From Lysinibacillus antri (GTDB lineage: Bacteria > Bacillota > Bacilli > Bacillales_A > Planococcaceae), in NCBI RefSeq assembly GCF_003977595.1, contig NZ_RYYR01000020.1, positions 1 through 64,000 of the forward strand: DNA of 64,000 bases, given 5' to 3'. This document shows positions 8,267 through 17,429 of this stretch, piece after piece. Position 1 is the first letter of the stretch, and each line of letters begins with the position of its first letter. The notes under the pieces were generated by a model that worked only from the letters and a program-made list of their open reading frames with translations, ran no database searches and was not told the DNA's origin. The translations under genes were made by a program, and so were the position numbers.

Positions 8267-10090
8267 ATGGAAAAAAAAGAAGCGCTTCTTCAACAATTAA
8301 GTAGGGAAAATCAAAAAGCACATGATCATGTAATAAATTTAATGGAAAGTTTTCAAGTAATAAACTCGACTCTCGAATTGGATGAAGTACTAAAAAAAAT
8401 TATGTATTCTGCGTTAAAGATTGTTGAGACAGCAGAGGCAGGATATATACAAATGTATGATGCACTTTCAGATAAACTGATTGTAAAGACATATGTCGGC
8501 TTTAATGAGAACATTAAATCTTTTAAAGTAAATATAGGGGAGTCGATTACAGGGAGAGTTTTCAGAGATGGTTGTATTAAGTTAATTAACACTACAGATG
8601 AAATTTATAATAGTATGACCAATTTAAGCAAAGAGAATTTTGACTTTATTACGAAGGCTCATCAAAATAGTCCTAATATTAAATCGATCTTATCTGTCCC
8701 CGTATCATTTGGAACGACGCGGATTGGTGTAATGACATTTCATTGCTTTGATATAGAAGATGGTCTAAGTGAAACAGATCTACTTCTCTTGCAAAGTTTC
8801 GCTTCCCAAGCAGCTACTGCACTGTATAATGCACAACTTCATACAGAGGTACAGAAAAGCTTAGATGAAGTTACTCATTTATCACAAAAGCTCAAAGAAA
8901 CGAATGCGCTGTTAGAAAAGCGAACAGAAATTCACACGCACCTCACAAAGTTGTCCGTTCAGAATAAAGGACTAAAAGCCATTATCATAGAAATGAACAA
9001 GCTAATGGAAAGAAATGTTGTTTATGCAGATTATCTTGAAGGAAATTACGTTCCACAAACTATGAAACATGTGGCAACTATTCTAGATGACATTTTCTTG
9101 CTCTTTGCTAATAAAATTGAGTTTAGTTATGTATCAACCTATGATACAGTTCAGATTGATTGCTATATTTACCCAATTCGGTCAGGCTCCGTATTTTTGG
9201 GGTGTCTAATTGTAGAAGGAAGCACCCCTCTGTCACAACTCGATAAACTAATTATCGAACAAGGAGCTCCTATTCTCTCGCTTGAAATTATGAAGCTTAG
9301 ATCACAGACTGAAATCATGTATAAGAAAACCTATGAAACATACCAACAATTTTTGGAAATAAAAAATCCCCAGCAGGCTGAGATTGCTGCGCAGGAATTA
9401 GGAATTTATAATTATAATTATCTCCAAATAGCTTTAATTGAGTTAGATGGAAATGCTGATTTACTTTCCCTTGAGAACGATGCGCTACTCCTTCTAACAC
9501 ATTTAAAAGAGAAGTTAACTGTAGAAAATAGTCTTCTCTTTAGCTACAATAATAAAATTACGATTTTTTCCTCTACGCGAGATGCTGTTGGCGAAGTAGC
9601 GATGACAAAATTAATAGACAACAGTATAAAATGGTGGAATGAACGGTTTACAGTAGTAGCGCGGGCAGGGATTAGCACAGGACATTACTATCCTGGACAA
9701 GCGAAAGAAAATCATTTAAAAGCAGAAAAAGCCCTCCTTCACTTGAAAAAACAAAAGAAAAAAGGCCTTCTTCATTACAGGGATATTGGAATTAGTACAC
9801 TTTTTTTACACCATCCGCCTGAAGAAATTAATTCATTTTTACGTGAAACTTTTTCGGTATTATGGACTAATCAGGAAACAAAGGACGAACTATTACATAC
9901 ACTTTTCACATATGTACAGAATAACCGGTCCATGGCTTCTACTGCGAAGGAACTTCATATTCATACAAATACGCTCTATCATCGCATTAAAAAAATTGAA
10001 GATATACTAAAGATGGATTTTAACTATTACGAGGATTATCTAAAGGTACAGCTAGCGGTTTATCTTTATAAAACCTTTTTAGTTGATTAA
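8267..10090 (+). CDS. GAF-domain PucR/CdaR-type transcriptional regulator
   Basis: A 607-residue regulator. Residues about 15-190 form a GAF sensor (ALKIVETAEAGYIQMYD ... VGFNENIKSFKVNIGESITGRVF ... SVPVSFGTTRIGVM), followed by a short coiled-coil linker. The middle region (about 370-510) resembles the degenerate-GGDEF-like domain of CdaR/PucR regulators. The C-terminus has the HTH_30 pattern NRSMASTAKELHIHTNTLYHRIKKIEDIL. ATG 8267 is chosen because GGAGGT lies 8 bases upstream; a longer frame from TTG 8237 lacks one. Divergent from the ACS carrier and M20 hydrolase, it probably controls them in response to a small ligand. Confidence 0.8.
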   Translation: MEKKEALLQQLSRENQKAHDHVINLMESFQVINSTLELDEVLKKIMYSALKIVETAEAGYIQMYDALSDKLIVKTYVGFNENIKSFKVNIGESITGRVFRDGCIKLINTTDEIYNSMTNLSKENFDFITKAHQNSPNIKSILSVPVSFGTTRIGVMTFHCFDIEDGLSETDLLLLQSFASQAATALYNAQLHTEVQKSLDEVTHLSQKLKETNALLEKRTEIHTHLTKLSVQNKGLKAIIIEMNKLMERNVVYADYLEGNYVPQTMKHVATILDDIFLLFANKIEFSYVSTYDTVQIDCYIYPIRSGSVFLGCLIVEGSTPLSQLDKLIIEQGAPILSLEIMKLRSQTEIMYKKTYETYQQFLEIKNPQQAEIAAQELGIYNYNYLQIALIELDGNADLLSLENDALLLLTHLKEKLTVENSLLFSYNNKITIFSSTRDAVGEVAMTKLIDNSIKWWNERFTVVARAGISTGHYYPGQAKENHLKAEKALLHLKKQKKKGLLHYRDIGISTLFLHHPPEEINSFLRETFSVLWTNQETKDELLHTLFTYVQNNRSMASTAKELHIHTNTLYHRIKKIEDILKMDFNYYEDYLKVQLAVYLYKTFLVD

Positions 10091-10110
10091 CCAAAGTACT
10101 CAAATTTTGG

Positions 10111-10395
10111 AGTGGAAATTTTATGCTTGTATTTTATTGAAAATAAACACTCTACATATTTTCCTTAAAGTGACTTCCTATTATTCGGAAGTTAGATTTG
10201 GAGAATACGACTTTTGGTCAAGATCTTAAGCCGTCTCAAGACATTGCTAAAGAGTATAGCTGGTTCTTTAGTTTTCGAAATACGAAATTAGTAAATTATA
10301 AAACATTTGGAGCTAGCCAGGATCCAGAAAGTGGTATTTATACGAATAGCTTAGACCTCGCAAAATATGTAGCAACCATGTTAGGTCATCCCAAC
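10111..10395 (+). pseudogene. truncated, internally deleted copy of the serine beta-lactamase-like gene
   Basis: Positions 10111-10189 nearly repeat 13561-13640 (the upstream region of the gene at 13721), and 10190-10391 nearly repeat 14403-14603 (mid-gene, reading KPSQDIAKEYSWFFSFRNTK). About 760 bases between the two blocks are missing, including the start codon and the catalytic SxxK, and the 3' third is absent. The copy shares SLDLAKYVA with the full gene, then diverges. It is a non-functional duplicate. Confidence 0.85.
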
Positions 10396-10427
10396 TATAG
10401 AATTTGAAGGTGTTTATAGGTATAACA

Positions 10428-10468
10428 AAACTGTCTAAAGCTAATTCTGGCTTTTAGACAGTTTCTTG
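10428..10468. terminator. bidirectional terminator
   Basis: AAACTGTCTAAAG pairs with CTTTTAGACAGTTT (one bulge); a T-rich tail follows on the plus strand. It mainly serves the minus-strand surface protein ending at 10477. Confidence 0.6.
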
Positions 10469-10476
10469 TGTTTTTA

Positions 10477-13197
10477 TTATTCAATTATAAAGATTTTTCG
10501 AATTGGATCCTTTTGTTTTTGTCCATTTACTCCAATTGAGTCTACAATGGTAATATAGTAGAGTTCATCTTTTTTGTAGGGAATGTTTGGTATAATGTTC
10601 ACGGCTTTTCCATCTTTTGAAAGGGATATTTTTATATCTATTTTTTGCCCTAAAGCATCTTGAACAGTAATGTTGTTTAAATTCTCTATTTCGTCAAGGA
10701 GTGGAGCTGAAAATTGGACTTTCCATTCCTTCGTTGGCGATGTATCAATGCCGATATCAAAGTAGGAATACGGCTTTTCATTATCAAGGATTACGACTTT
10801 TGCTTCTCCTTGTGGAAGCTCTACACCTTTTGAAATTTCTCCTTTTTCACCAATTTGAACAATGAAAAAACCGCCAATCGATTGTATGCTTTCAATCTTA
10901 GCTTCGATTAACTCACCAGTTTTGGGATCTTTGACCTTAATTTGAAGCTTCCCATCTTTCATTAAAGTTTTTACTTGTTCGGGCGCTTGGATTATTGGTT
11001 CCGGATTAGGTGTAGGATCTGGAATGTTACCTCCACCACCATTATATCCTCCTGACGGTGGATTAGTTGTAAAGTGTACACTTGTTGAAGCACCATATGG
11101 AATTTCTCCTTGCGCTTTTATACGGACGAAAACAGTTAAATTTCCTGTAAATGTTGGTTCATTGCTAGGGTCATAAGGTTTCCATGTGCTACCGTTATCT
11201 GTTGAGTATTCCATGGTATTATTAGCACCTTGAAATTTGTTATTTATGTCATCTGCAGTTACATTTGGAGCTTCTGGTGGATTATGCGTGAACATCAGAG
11301 TTATGTCTTCTCCTGATGGTACTTCTCCAATTGCTTTTACTCGTACTTTCACCTTGTTATTTCCACTTAAATCGGGAGGAATGTTCGAATCATAAGTTGT
11401 CCATAACCCTGTTCCAATTTGGTATTCCATTGTTTCATTAATACCAATAATGATATTAGAAGTATCATCCGCTGATACTGATGGTTTCGCAGGAGGTCGT
11501 TTAACTGTTATGGAATAAGTTTTAGTACTTGAATCCTCAGCTGTCACCACTATTATTATGATATTACTTCCTATATTCAGATTAATAATGTCACTTGAAT
11601 TACTATTTTCGACTATTGTTCCGTTTACTGTCACAGTCGCTTTATTATCTTCTAAAGTAGGTGTTACCTTAATCCACGAAACATCATTCGATACGCTTGC
11701 TGTATAATTGCTTAATGCTGATGAAAATGCAGGATCTAATGTTCCATTGCTTAAACTAATTTCATTTAAGTTAGTATTACTTGAAGGTATTTTCAATACA
11801 ATCTTGTTACTAATCACAAAAGTATTCCCTACTGCATCTTTTAATTTGACATAAACAGTCTTTTCACCATCTCCATTTTCTAATGTCCATGGTTTTGTTA
11901 CGGCTACATTTTCCCATTCAGACCATGTTCCATTGTCATTAGAAAACTGCATTTGTACATCACCGCTTCCACCCGTATCAGATTGGGTAATATTTAACGT
12001 AACATTGGAACTAGCCGTGAAGGATGCCCCATCATTGATTGTCAAAGATCCTGTCGGAGGTGTGGAATCGACATTAATTGTATTTGATATAACAGGAGTT
12101 TCATTACCAGCAGCATCTTTTAATTTGACATAAACAGTCTTTTCACCATCTCCATTTTCTAATGTCCATGGTTTTGTTAGTGAAGCATTTTCCCATTCAG
12201 ACCATGTTCCATTGTCATTAGAAAACTGCATTTGTACGTCGTCGCTTCCACCCGTATCAGATTGGGTAATATTTAACGTAACATTGGAACTAGCCGTGAA
12301 GGATGCCCCATCATTGATTGTCAAAGATCCTGTCGGAGGTGTGGAATCGACATTAATTGTATTTGATATAACAGGAGTTTCATTACCAGCAGCATCTCTA
12401 AATTTGACAAAAACAGTCTTTTGACCATCGCCGCTTGTTAATGTCCATGATTTCGTTAGTGAAGCATTTTCCCATCCAGACCATGTTCCATTGTCATTGG
12501 AAAACTGCATTTGTACGTCACCGCTTCCACCCGTATCAGATTGGCTTATCTTTAAAGTAACATTGTAGCTAGTCGTGAAGGATGCTCCATCGTTAATTGT
12601 CAAAGAGCCTGTTGGAGGTGTTGTATCTAAGAATATGTGCTCATAATTTGAATAATTGGTATTATTTGTCCAACTACCATAAGCATTAACTTCTCTTAAA
12701 CTAGCCCAAACTGCATTAATTGGTATCAAATTTCCCTGTAAAATTGACGTTCCATCAAGAGAATAGTTAAAATTCTGATTAGTACTATAAATATAATCAC
12801 CTAGATCTAGTTTAGTCGCAGTTACCCAATCAGCGTCAGTGGGAATATCATTTTTATTAGTCACTGTCGATAGCGTATTATTTTTTTTATAGACATATTC
12901 TTGAACTTCTAACCTAGTTGGTGGCATGTTTGGATTGATAGCATATTGATATTGATATGCTGTTACTGCAACCCATCTTGCCTTTCCCGGGATAGTAGAA
13001 CTAATCCCCTTGCTTATTCCATCCTGACTTGAAATAAACTCAACAGCTGTATAATTACCATTGAATATAGAGAAAGAAGTCAAAATTTTAGCATTTGTTG
13101 TAGTTTCTGCCTTAATGTTTCCTACTCCATTGAAAAGAAAGAAAAAGAATATAAAAATTACCATTACTACATTTTCATTTTTAACAAAAATCTTCAT
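10477..13197 (-). CDS. secreted multi-domain repeat protein (Ig-like repeats, cadherin-like, DUF4073-like)
   Basis: A 906-residue exported protein. A signal peptide (about residues 1-31, cleavage after IKA) is followed by a domain of about 160 residues with KARWVAVTAYQYQYAI. Then come three tandem 93-residue Ig-like units, each starting TTPPTGSLTINDGASF or STPPTGSLTINDGASF, with 279-bp near-identical DNA repeats. Next is a cadherin-like beta-sandwich domain (LNEISLSNGTLDPAFSSALS). Two repeats with PxVxADDxxNxxxGxNxTMEY resemble DUF4073-type modules. A Gly/Pro hinge and a C-terminal Ig-like domain ending PIRKIFIIE complete it. There is no LPXTG or SLH signal, so it is probably secreted or loosely wall-associated. 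The start follows GGAGG. Confidence 0.8.
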   Translation of the reverse strand: MKIFVKNENVVMVIFIFFFFLFNGVGNIKAETTTNAKILTSFSIFNGNYTAVEFISSQDGISKGISSTIPGKARWVAVTAYQYQYAINPNMPPTRLEVQEYVYKKNNTLSTVTNKNDIPTDADWVTATKLDLGDYIYSTNQNFNYSLDGTSILQGNLIPINAVWASLREVNAYGSWTNNTNYSNYEHIFLDTTPPTGSLTINDGASFTTSYNVTLKISQSDTGGSGDVQMQFSNDNGTWSGWENASLTKSWTLTSGDGQKTVFVKFRDAAGNETPVISNTINVDSTPPTGSLTINDGASFTASSNVTLNITQSDTGGSDDVQMQFSNDNGTWSEWENASLTKPWTLENGDGEKTVYVKLKDAAGNETPVISNTINVDSTPPTGSLTINDGASFTASSNVTLNITQSDTGGSGDVQMQFSNDNGTWSEWENVAVTKPWTLENGDGEKTVYVKLKDAVGNTFVISNKIVLKIPSSNTNLNEISLSNGTLDPAFSSALSNYTASVSNDVSWIKVTPTLEDNKATVTVNGTIVENSNSSDIINLNIGSNIIIIVVTAEDSSTKTYSITVKRPPAKPSVSADDTSNIIIGINETMEYQIGTGLWTTYDSNIPPDLSGNNKVKVRVKAIGEVPSGEDITLMFTHNPPEAPNVTADDINNKFQGANNTMEYSTDNGSTWKPYDPSNEPTFTGNLTVFVRIKAQGEIPYGASTSVHFTTNPPSGGYNGGGGNIPDPTPNPEPIIQAPEQVKTLMKDGKLQIKVKDPKTGELIEAKIESIQSIGGFFIVQIGEKGEISKGVELPQGEAKVVILDNEKPYSYFDIGIDTSPTKEWKVQFSAPLLDEIENLNNITVQDALGQKIDIKISLSKDGKAVNIIPNIPYKKDELYYITIVDSIGVNGQKQKDPIRKIFIIE
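11789..12625 (-). repeat. three tandem 279-bp repeats inside the surface protein gene
   Basis: Equivalent landmarks recur at exactly 279-base steps (for example the GTCGGAGGTGT segment near 12054 and 12333, and its variant near 12612). The two distal units are almost identical at DNA level over more than 200 bases, while the signal-proximal one has diverged. Near-identity points to recent duplication or recombination. Confidence 0.85.
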
Positions 13198-13310
13198 AAT
13201 TTTCCTCCATTATACTAATTATAAGAATCTAATATCATATCATTATAAAACTATTAAGTTAAATCTAAGTTAAAATATTAAAAAAGATATTATATCTAGG
13301 CATTTAAGTT

Positions 13311-13556
13311 TTGAATGCAGCCAGTGAATTTATATTAACCTATAATATCGGGGAGCATAAAGAAAATAAAGTTGTCTTAACGAATGATGAAACAGTGGAT
13401 GATGAATATTGTGTATTAGGAGCAATCACACAGGTCTTCATCATCCGCAGATGACATTAAAAGAAATTACCTGAAGGAGCATATTATTATAAAAGCCTCA
13501 GTATTGCATACAGAAGGGAGAATAGAGAGAATGAGCATGATAAAAAGCATGAAATT
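13311..13556 (+). pseudogene. gene relics, including an M20-hydrolase-like C-terminus
   Basis: An open 47-codon stretch (13311-13454) reads LNAASEFILTYNIGEHKENK ... VLGAITQ with no start or ribosome site; I do not recognise it. In another frame 13431-13470 reads GLHHPQMTLKEI, and after a further shift LPEGAYYYKSLSIAYRR. This matches the order GLHHPQMTF ... LPVGAQIITKALL at the end of the M20 hydrolase encoded at 26595. I infer a badly frameshifted M20 C-terminus. The rest of the gap from 13198 to 13310 shows nothing beyond the surface protein's upstream region. Confidence 0.35.
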
Positions 13557-13616
13557 CTAAAATGAAAATTTTCCGCTTGTATTTTATTGAAAATAAACAC
13601 TCTACATATTTTCCTT

Positions 13617-13653
13617 AAAGTGACTTCTCATTATCCGGAAGGCACTTTTTTTT
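13617..13653 (+). terminator. hairpin with eight T residues
   Basis: AAAGTGACTTC pairs with GAAGGCACTTT (one mismatch) followed by a run of T. It ends the relic region upstream of the serine hydrolase; its left arm is also present in the duplicated fragment near 10170. Confidence 0.6.
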
Positions 13654-13720
13654 ATGACTTTTTTCATCTAATTTTGGTAAGAAACGAAGCCAAAAATTCA
13701 TGTGAAAGAGGCGATCAAAG

Positions 13721-15226
13721 ATGAATGAAGTTGTTGGAAATAGGCAGATATGGTGGAGAAGATTTGTGTTCCTTTTAACGATCGTACTTTGTATTAGTTC
13801 ATTGACTAGTCAAGTTTCGGCTAATACGGATGAAGTGTCGAAGGAAACACTCAAAAAAGTAAAGACTTATGTAGAAGAGCAATTTGAACGAGCTGGAATT
13901 GTTGGTGGTTCCTATGCAATTGTCGCAAACAATGAAGTGATTGATGCGAGCGGAATCGGTTACAGTGATTTGAAAGGGGAAAAAGAGGCAACTGCCCAAA
14001 CGATCTATGCAATTGCATCGGTTACCAAGGCGTTTACTGCAACTGCGATTTTAACATTGCATGAACAAGGGAAATTAAATCTACAGGATCCGGTACAAAA
14101 CTATTTACCTTGGTTTACTTATAAGGATCAGGAAAAGTCAAAAGAAGTAACGATCGAACATTTATTAACCCATTCAGCAGGTGTCGATCGATTTAAAGCA
14201 GACGGAGCAATTTTTGAAGATGAAAAGAATAATCGAAATTCATTGGAAAACTCAATAAGAGCATTAAGTACAGTTGAAATGACTTCAAACCCCGGTGAGA
14301 AGGGCGAATACTGTAATTCTTGTTATAACATACTTGGTTTAATTATTGAAAACGTAACGGGTATGAGCTATTACGATTATATGAGAACGAATGTATTTCA
14401 AGTGTTAGGTTTGGAGAATATGGCTTTTGGTCAAGATCTTAAGCCGTCTCAAGACATTGCTAAAGAGTATAGTTGGTTCTTTGGTTTTCGAAATACGAGA
14501 TTAATAAATTATGAAACATTTGGAGTTAGTCAGGATCCAGAAGGTGGTATTTATACGAATAGCTTAGACCTCGCAAAATATGTAGCAGCCACTTTAGGTC
14601 CATCGCCTTTATTAAGTGAGAACACTTTAGAAATGTCTTATGAAGGTGTGGTTCCAACCGAGCATAAGGGTTGGGAGTATACAATTGGAGGATTTGAAGT
14701 GAGTAATTCTGATCAAACAATCCTTTACAAAGGCGGAGATGGTATTGGATCGTCTAGTGCGATTATGATGCTTCCAGAAGAGAACATAGGTGTTGTGCTG
14801 ATAATTGGTGAGTCTAATTCAGAATCAAAACAAGAAATCGCGATGGGGATGATTCAAATTCTTCTCGGGCATGAGCCGTTAGAATCCGAATATGCACCGC
14901 CACTATTTAAGATAGTAGGTTTAGCAATTTTATTTATCCTCATCGTAAGTTTCATTGTCTTAGCCTTTTCAGTGAGATCCATAAGGAAAAGAAGATCAAT
15001 CAAATATCGCTGGTTGCGGATTTTCTATAGTTTCATATGTTTCATTCTTATCGTTTTAATTGGATTTTTATTGCTAAAGGTAAGGCCAACTCAAATCGGT
15101 TTTTACGGGTATCCATATGATCTTGCCATTGGTTTAATTAGTATGGAATTTATGTTATTACTAATTTTTATGTGTAACTGTTATGTTAGCACCTTTAGTA
15201 AAAAAACAAAGCCTCCAATTATATAA
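13721..15226 (+). CDS. serine beta-lactamase-like hydrolase (class C/PBP-like) with C-terminal membrane helices
   Basis: A 501-residue exported protein: an N-terminal hydrophobic segment (residues 13-33), a beta-lactamase/transpeptidase-like domain, and three hydrophobic segments after residue 400. The catalytic SxxK is S100-V-T-K103 in YAIASVTKAFTA. A YCN motif lies in GEYCNSCYNILG, and an HSAGV segment follows the LLTHS motif typical of the FmtA/EstB/AmpC-like family. The likely role is cleavage of a peptidoglycan-linked or other amide/ester bond at the cell surface. True beta-lactam resistance cannot be inferred. A broken copy lies at 10111. Confidence 0.85.
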   Translation: MNEVVGNRQIWWRRFVFLLTIVLCISSLTSQVSANTDEVSKETLKKVKTYVEEQFERAGIVGGSYAIVANNEVIDASGIGYSDLKGEKEATAQTIYAIASVTKAFTATAILTLHEQGKLNLQDPVQNYLPWFTYKDQEKSKEVTIEHLLTHSAGVDRFKADGAIFEDEKNNRNSLENSIRALSTVEMTSNPGEKGEYCNSCYNILGLIIENVTGMSYYDYMRTNVFQVLGLENMAFGQDLKPSQDIAKEYSWFFGFRNTRLINYETFGVSQDPEGGIYTNSLDLAKYVAATLGPSPLLSENTLEMSYEGVVPTEHKGWEYTIGGFEVSNSDQTILYKGGDGIGSSSAIMMLPEENIGVVLIIGESNSESKQEIAMGMIQILLGHEPLESEYAPPLFKIVGLAILFILIVSFIVLAFSVRSIRKRRSIKYRWLRIFYSFICFILIVLIGFLLLKVRPTQIGFYGYPYDLAIGLISMEFMLLLIFMCNCYVSTFSKKTKPPII

Positions 15227-15240
15227 TTGGAAGCTTTTTT
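15209..15240. terminator. bidirectional terminator between convergent genes
   Basis: AAGCCTCCAATT pairs with AATTGGAAGCTT (G-T tolerant), overlapping the stop codon of the serine hydrolase and followed by TTTTTT. Confidence 0.7.
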
Positions 15241-15244
15241 ATAC

Positions 15245-16060
15245 TTATGATAAGACTTTCGTATTGTGAACAATCATGGATGGCTCTTTTTTTTCATAAA
15301 ATATCGTTGTTAATAAGATGGTGATTATCATATATAAACCAATAAATAGCAAATTAAACAATCCCAAATCCCCGTCAAATTTTAATATAGCAATATCACT
15401 ACTTCCAACAAGATGAGATGTGGAAAAATTAAAAATTAAATGAGCGAATGTACAAGGAAGTAAAGAACCGCTTTTTAAATAAACATTGAGCATTACACAG
15501 CTCATTATCATTAATAATACAATGCTTATTGGATCCAAACCTTTAAAAATATGAAAGACCATGAAAATTAAACTCGTTATTACATACAATTTCTTCATTG
15601 AAAGAAAGCTTAAATTGGCTACAAAATATCCTCTAAATAATATTTCCTCATAAAAAGCGGCAACAAACCATGCAACAAATACCATTATAATAGAAAGATA
15701 AAAACTTACCTCTGAGAATGCCTCACTATTCCAATGCGCGGATACGATCTCTAAACTTGATGCAAGCACACCCATAATCAAAACAAGTAAAATGGTGCTT
15801 GCAATCGATACAAACGAGAACAATAAATCTTTTCTTTTAAATTGGAAGCCTAGTGAGCGAATTTGTTTGCGATCCACTAATTTATAAAAAAGTAAGGTAG
15901 CCAGAGCTGGGATACCGCTTACGACAATACCGGCTAAGGCAAACATTTTAAGATCCGGAGTTGTAATGTACTTAAATAAACCTAGTGGGAAAAGCAATAA
16001 ATAATTTAGCATAAAATTAATCACACAAATGCTGACAATGCGCATTAATCCAATTTTCAT
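15245..16060 (-). CDS. CPBP-family intramembrane metalloprotease
   Basis: A 271-residue, about 8-helix membrane protein. The Abi/CPBP signature is complete: FYEEILFRGYF (EExxxR), FMVFHIFKG (FxxxH) and CTFAHLIFN (HxxxN). These residues bind metal and form the intramembrane active site in Rce1-like proteases. In Gram-positive bacteria such proteins are linked to peptide maturation or self-immunity, but no bacteriocin precursor is visible beside it. It is convergent with the serine hydrolase and divergent from the two-component system. Confidence 0.85.
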   Translation of the reverse strand: MKIGLMRIVSICVINFMLNYLLLFPLGLFKYITTPDLKMFALAGIVVSGIPALATLLFYKLVDRKQIRSLGFQFKRKDLLFSFVSIASTILLVLIMGVLASSLEIVSAHWNSEAFSEVSFYLSIIMVFVAWFVAAFYEEILFRGYFVANLSFLSMKKLYVITSLIFMVFHIFKGLDPISIVLLMIMSCVMLNVYLKSGSLLPCTFAHLIFNFSTSHLVGSSDIAILKFDGDLGLFNLLFIGLYMIITILLTTIFYEKKEPSMIVHNTKVLS

Positions 16061-16238
16061 TTTACATCCATCCTTTATTCATTTGGTAGTTCTCAGTTTA
16101 TAGGTGAAAAGTCAGAGGAGTAAGTGTCGTATGGATAAAGGGAAGTCATATTTTAAATGTATTTTTTTCCAAAAGTCACTTTATCATATGACTATTTTTG
16201 TGTAGATTGAAGATAGATTAGTTGAAAGAAGTGAAAAC

Positions 16239-17429
16239 ATGCAGGTCGCTTTAGATAAGAGAACTTGGAATTGGTTGGACACGTTTCTATTTTTCATGCG
16301 TACGTTATGGATTTACTATAATGCGAGTTGGGTTATAGAGAACATGGATGATTATCAGAGTAAATGGTTAATTTTTCTTTGGTTTATGATCATTTATTTG
16401 ATTCCCCTGCTATTTTATCGCCCGGGATATATAAAACTTGTAAGCTTCTTTATTGTCGAAGCTGTTCTAACAGGTAGTATGTTTTTTTACATGATGAAGC
16501 AATTTCAAATTATTGGAGCTTATGATTTCTTATATTTGCCTCTTATTATGATCGCCTATGTTTGCCAAGTTCGTCCATATTTATGGATTGGTATGGTCAC
16601 TAGTGTCTTTATTTTCCTTACTGGTACATGGTTAGGAAATCAATTCACAGAAAACTTTTTACAAATAATGATTAATACTTCTCTTTTTTATATGATGGGG
16701 TTCTGCTTAGGTAGGGTAACGGTCATAAATAATAAAAATAAAGAGTTGATTGAATCGATTCAAGAAAAAAATAAAGCATTAGAACAATATTCCAAGCGAA
16801 TAGAAGAGCTGACGATTATGGAAGAGCGAAATCGGGTTTCCCAGGATCTTCATGATACAGTGGGCCATATTTTTACTTCCGTCATTACAAGTTTAGATGC
16901 GCTGCCGTTTGTTATGAAAGTAGATCAAGAAGAAGCGGAGAATAGCATTAAGGAAATTGTCAATCTTGCTCGCAATGGGTTAGGAGATGTCCGAAAAACA
17001 ATTCATCAAATATCACCGTCTGAAAATCGCGTGCCCTTATCCCAATCTTTTTACCAAGTGATTGGGGAATTCATGAAACATACCCGAATAAATGTCGATT
17101 TTGAAATTGAGGGAACTGAAAGAGAAATAGGAGAGCGGATTAAATTCACGTTCATTCGCTGTTTGCAAGAAGGGTTAACGAACGCAATCAATCATGGGAG
17201 GGCAACACAAATTTTGGTGACCATAACCTTTGAGGAGGAGTCCCTTCTATTACAAATAAAAGATAATGGAATCGGCATGGATTCTCTAAATTTAGGGTTC
17301 GGTTTACAAGGAATGAAGGACCGAATTACAGCGTTAAATGGTACGGTGGTCATTGAATCAGAAAGGAATAAAGGGACAGAACTACGATGTTCAATCCCTC
17401 TAGCAAAGGAAGTAGTGTGTAATGATTAA
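16239..17429 (+). CDS. sensor histidine kinase, NarL/DesK type
   Basis: A 396-residue membrane kinase. Residues about 15-160 form five to six membrane helices with little outside the membrane, so it probably senses an intramembrane or envelope cue. A coiled linker follows, then the HisKA_3 box MEERNRVSQDLHDTVGH with phospho-accepting His205. The ATPase domain has NAINHGRA (N box) and KDNGIGM (G1). It overlaps the response regulator gene by 8 bases, so the pair is translationally coupled. The domain plan resembles DesK/YvfT; the stimulus is unknown. Confidence 0.9.
   Translation: MQVALDKRTWNWLDTFLFFMRTLWIYYNASWVIENMDDYQSKWLIFLWFMIIYLIPLLFYRPGYIKLVSFFIVEAVLTGSMFFYMMKQFQIIGAYDFLYLPLIMIAYVCQVRPYLWIGMVTSVFIFLTGTWLGNQFTENFLQIMINTSLFYMMGFCLGRVTVINNKNKELIESIQEKNKALEQYSKRIEELTIMEERNRVSQDLHDTVGHIFTSVITSLDALPFVMKVDQEEAENSIKEIVNLARNGLGDVRKTIHQISPSENRVPLSQSFYQVIGEFMKHTRINVDFEIEGTEREIGERIKFTFIRCLQEGLTNAINHGRATQILVTITFEEESLLLQIKDNGIGMDSLNLGFGLQGMKDRITALNGTVVIESERNKGTELRCSIPLAKEVVCND

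Noticed and set aside
11933-12424. Two similar plus-strand reading frames of 66 and 70 codons inside the surface protein gene
   Set aside because: They are antisense shadows of the 279-bp repeats, differ only as the repeats do, and lack ribosome sites.
11789-12625. Regular repeats considered as a CRISPR array
   Set aside because: The period is 279 bases, the repeats are coding and contiguous, and there are no short spacers.
13721-15226. Calling this a resistance beta-lactamase
   Set aside because: SxxK and YxN-type motifs are shared by many non-beta-lactamase serine hydrolases, and the C-terminal membrane helices favour an envelope role.
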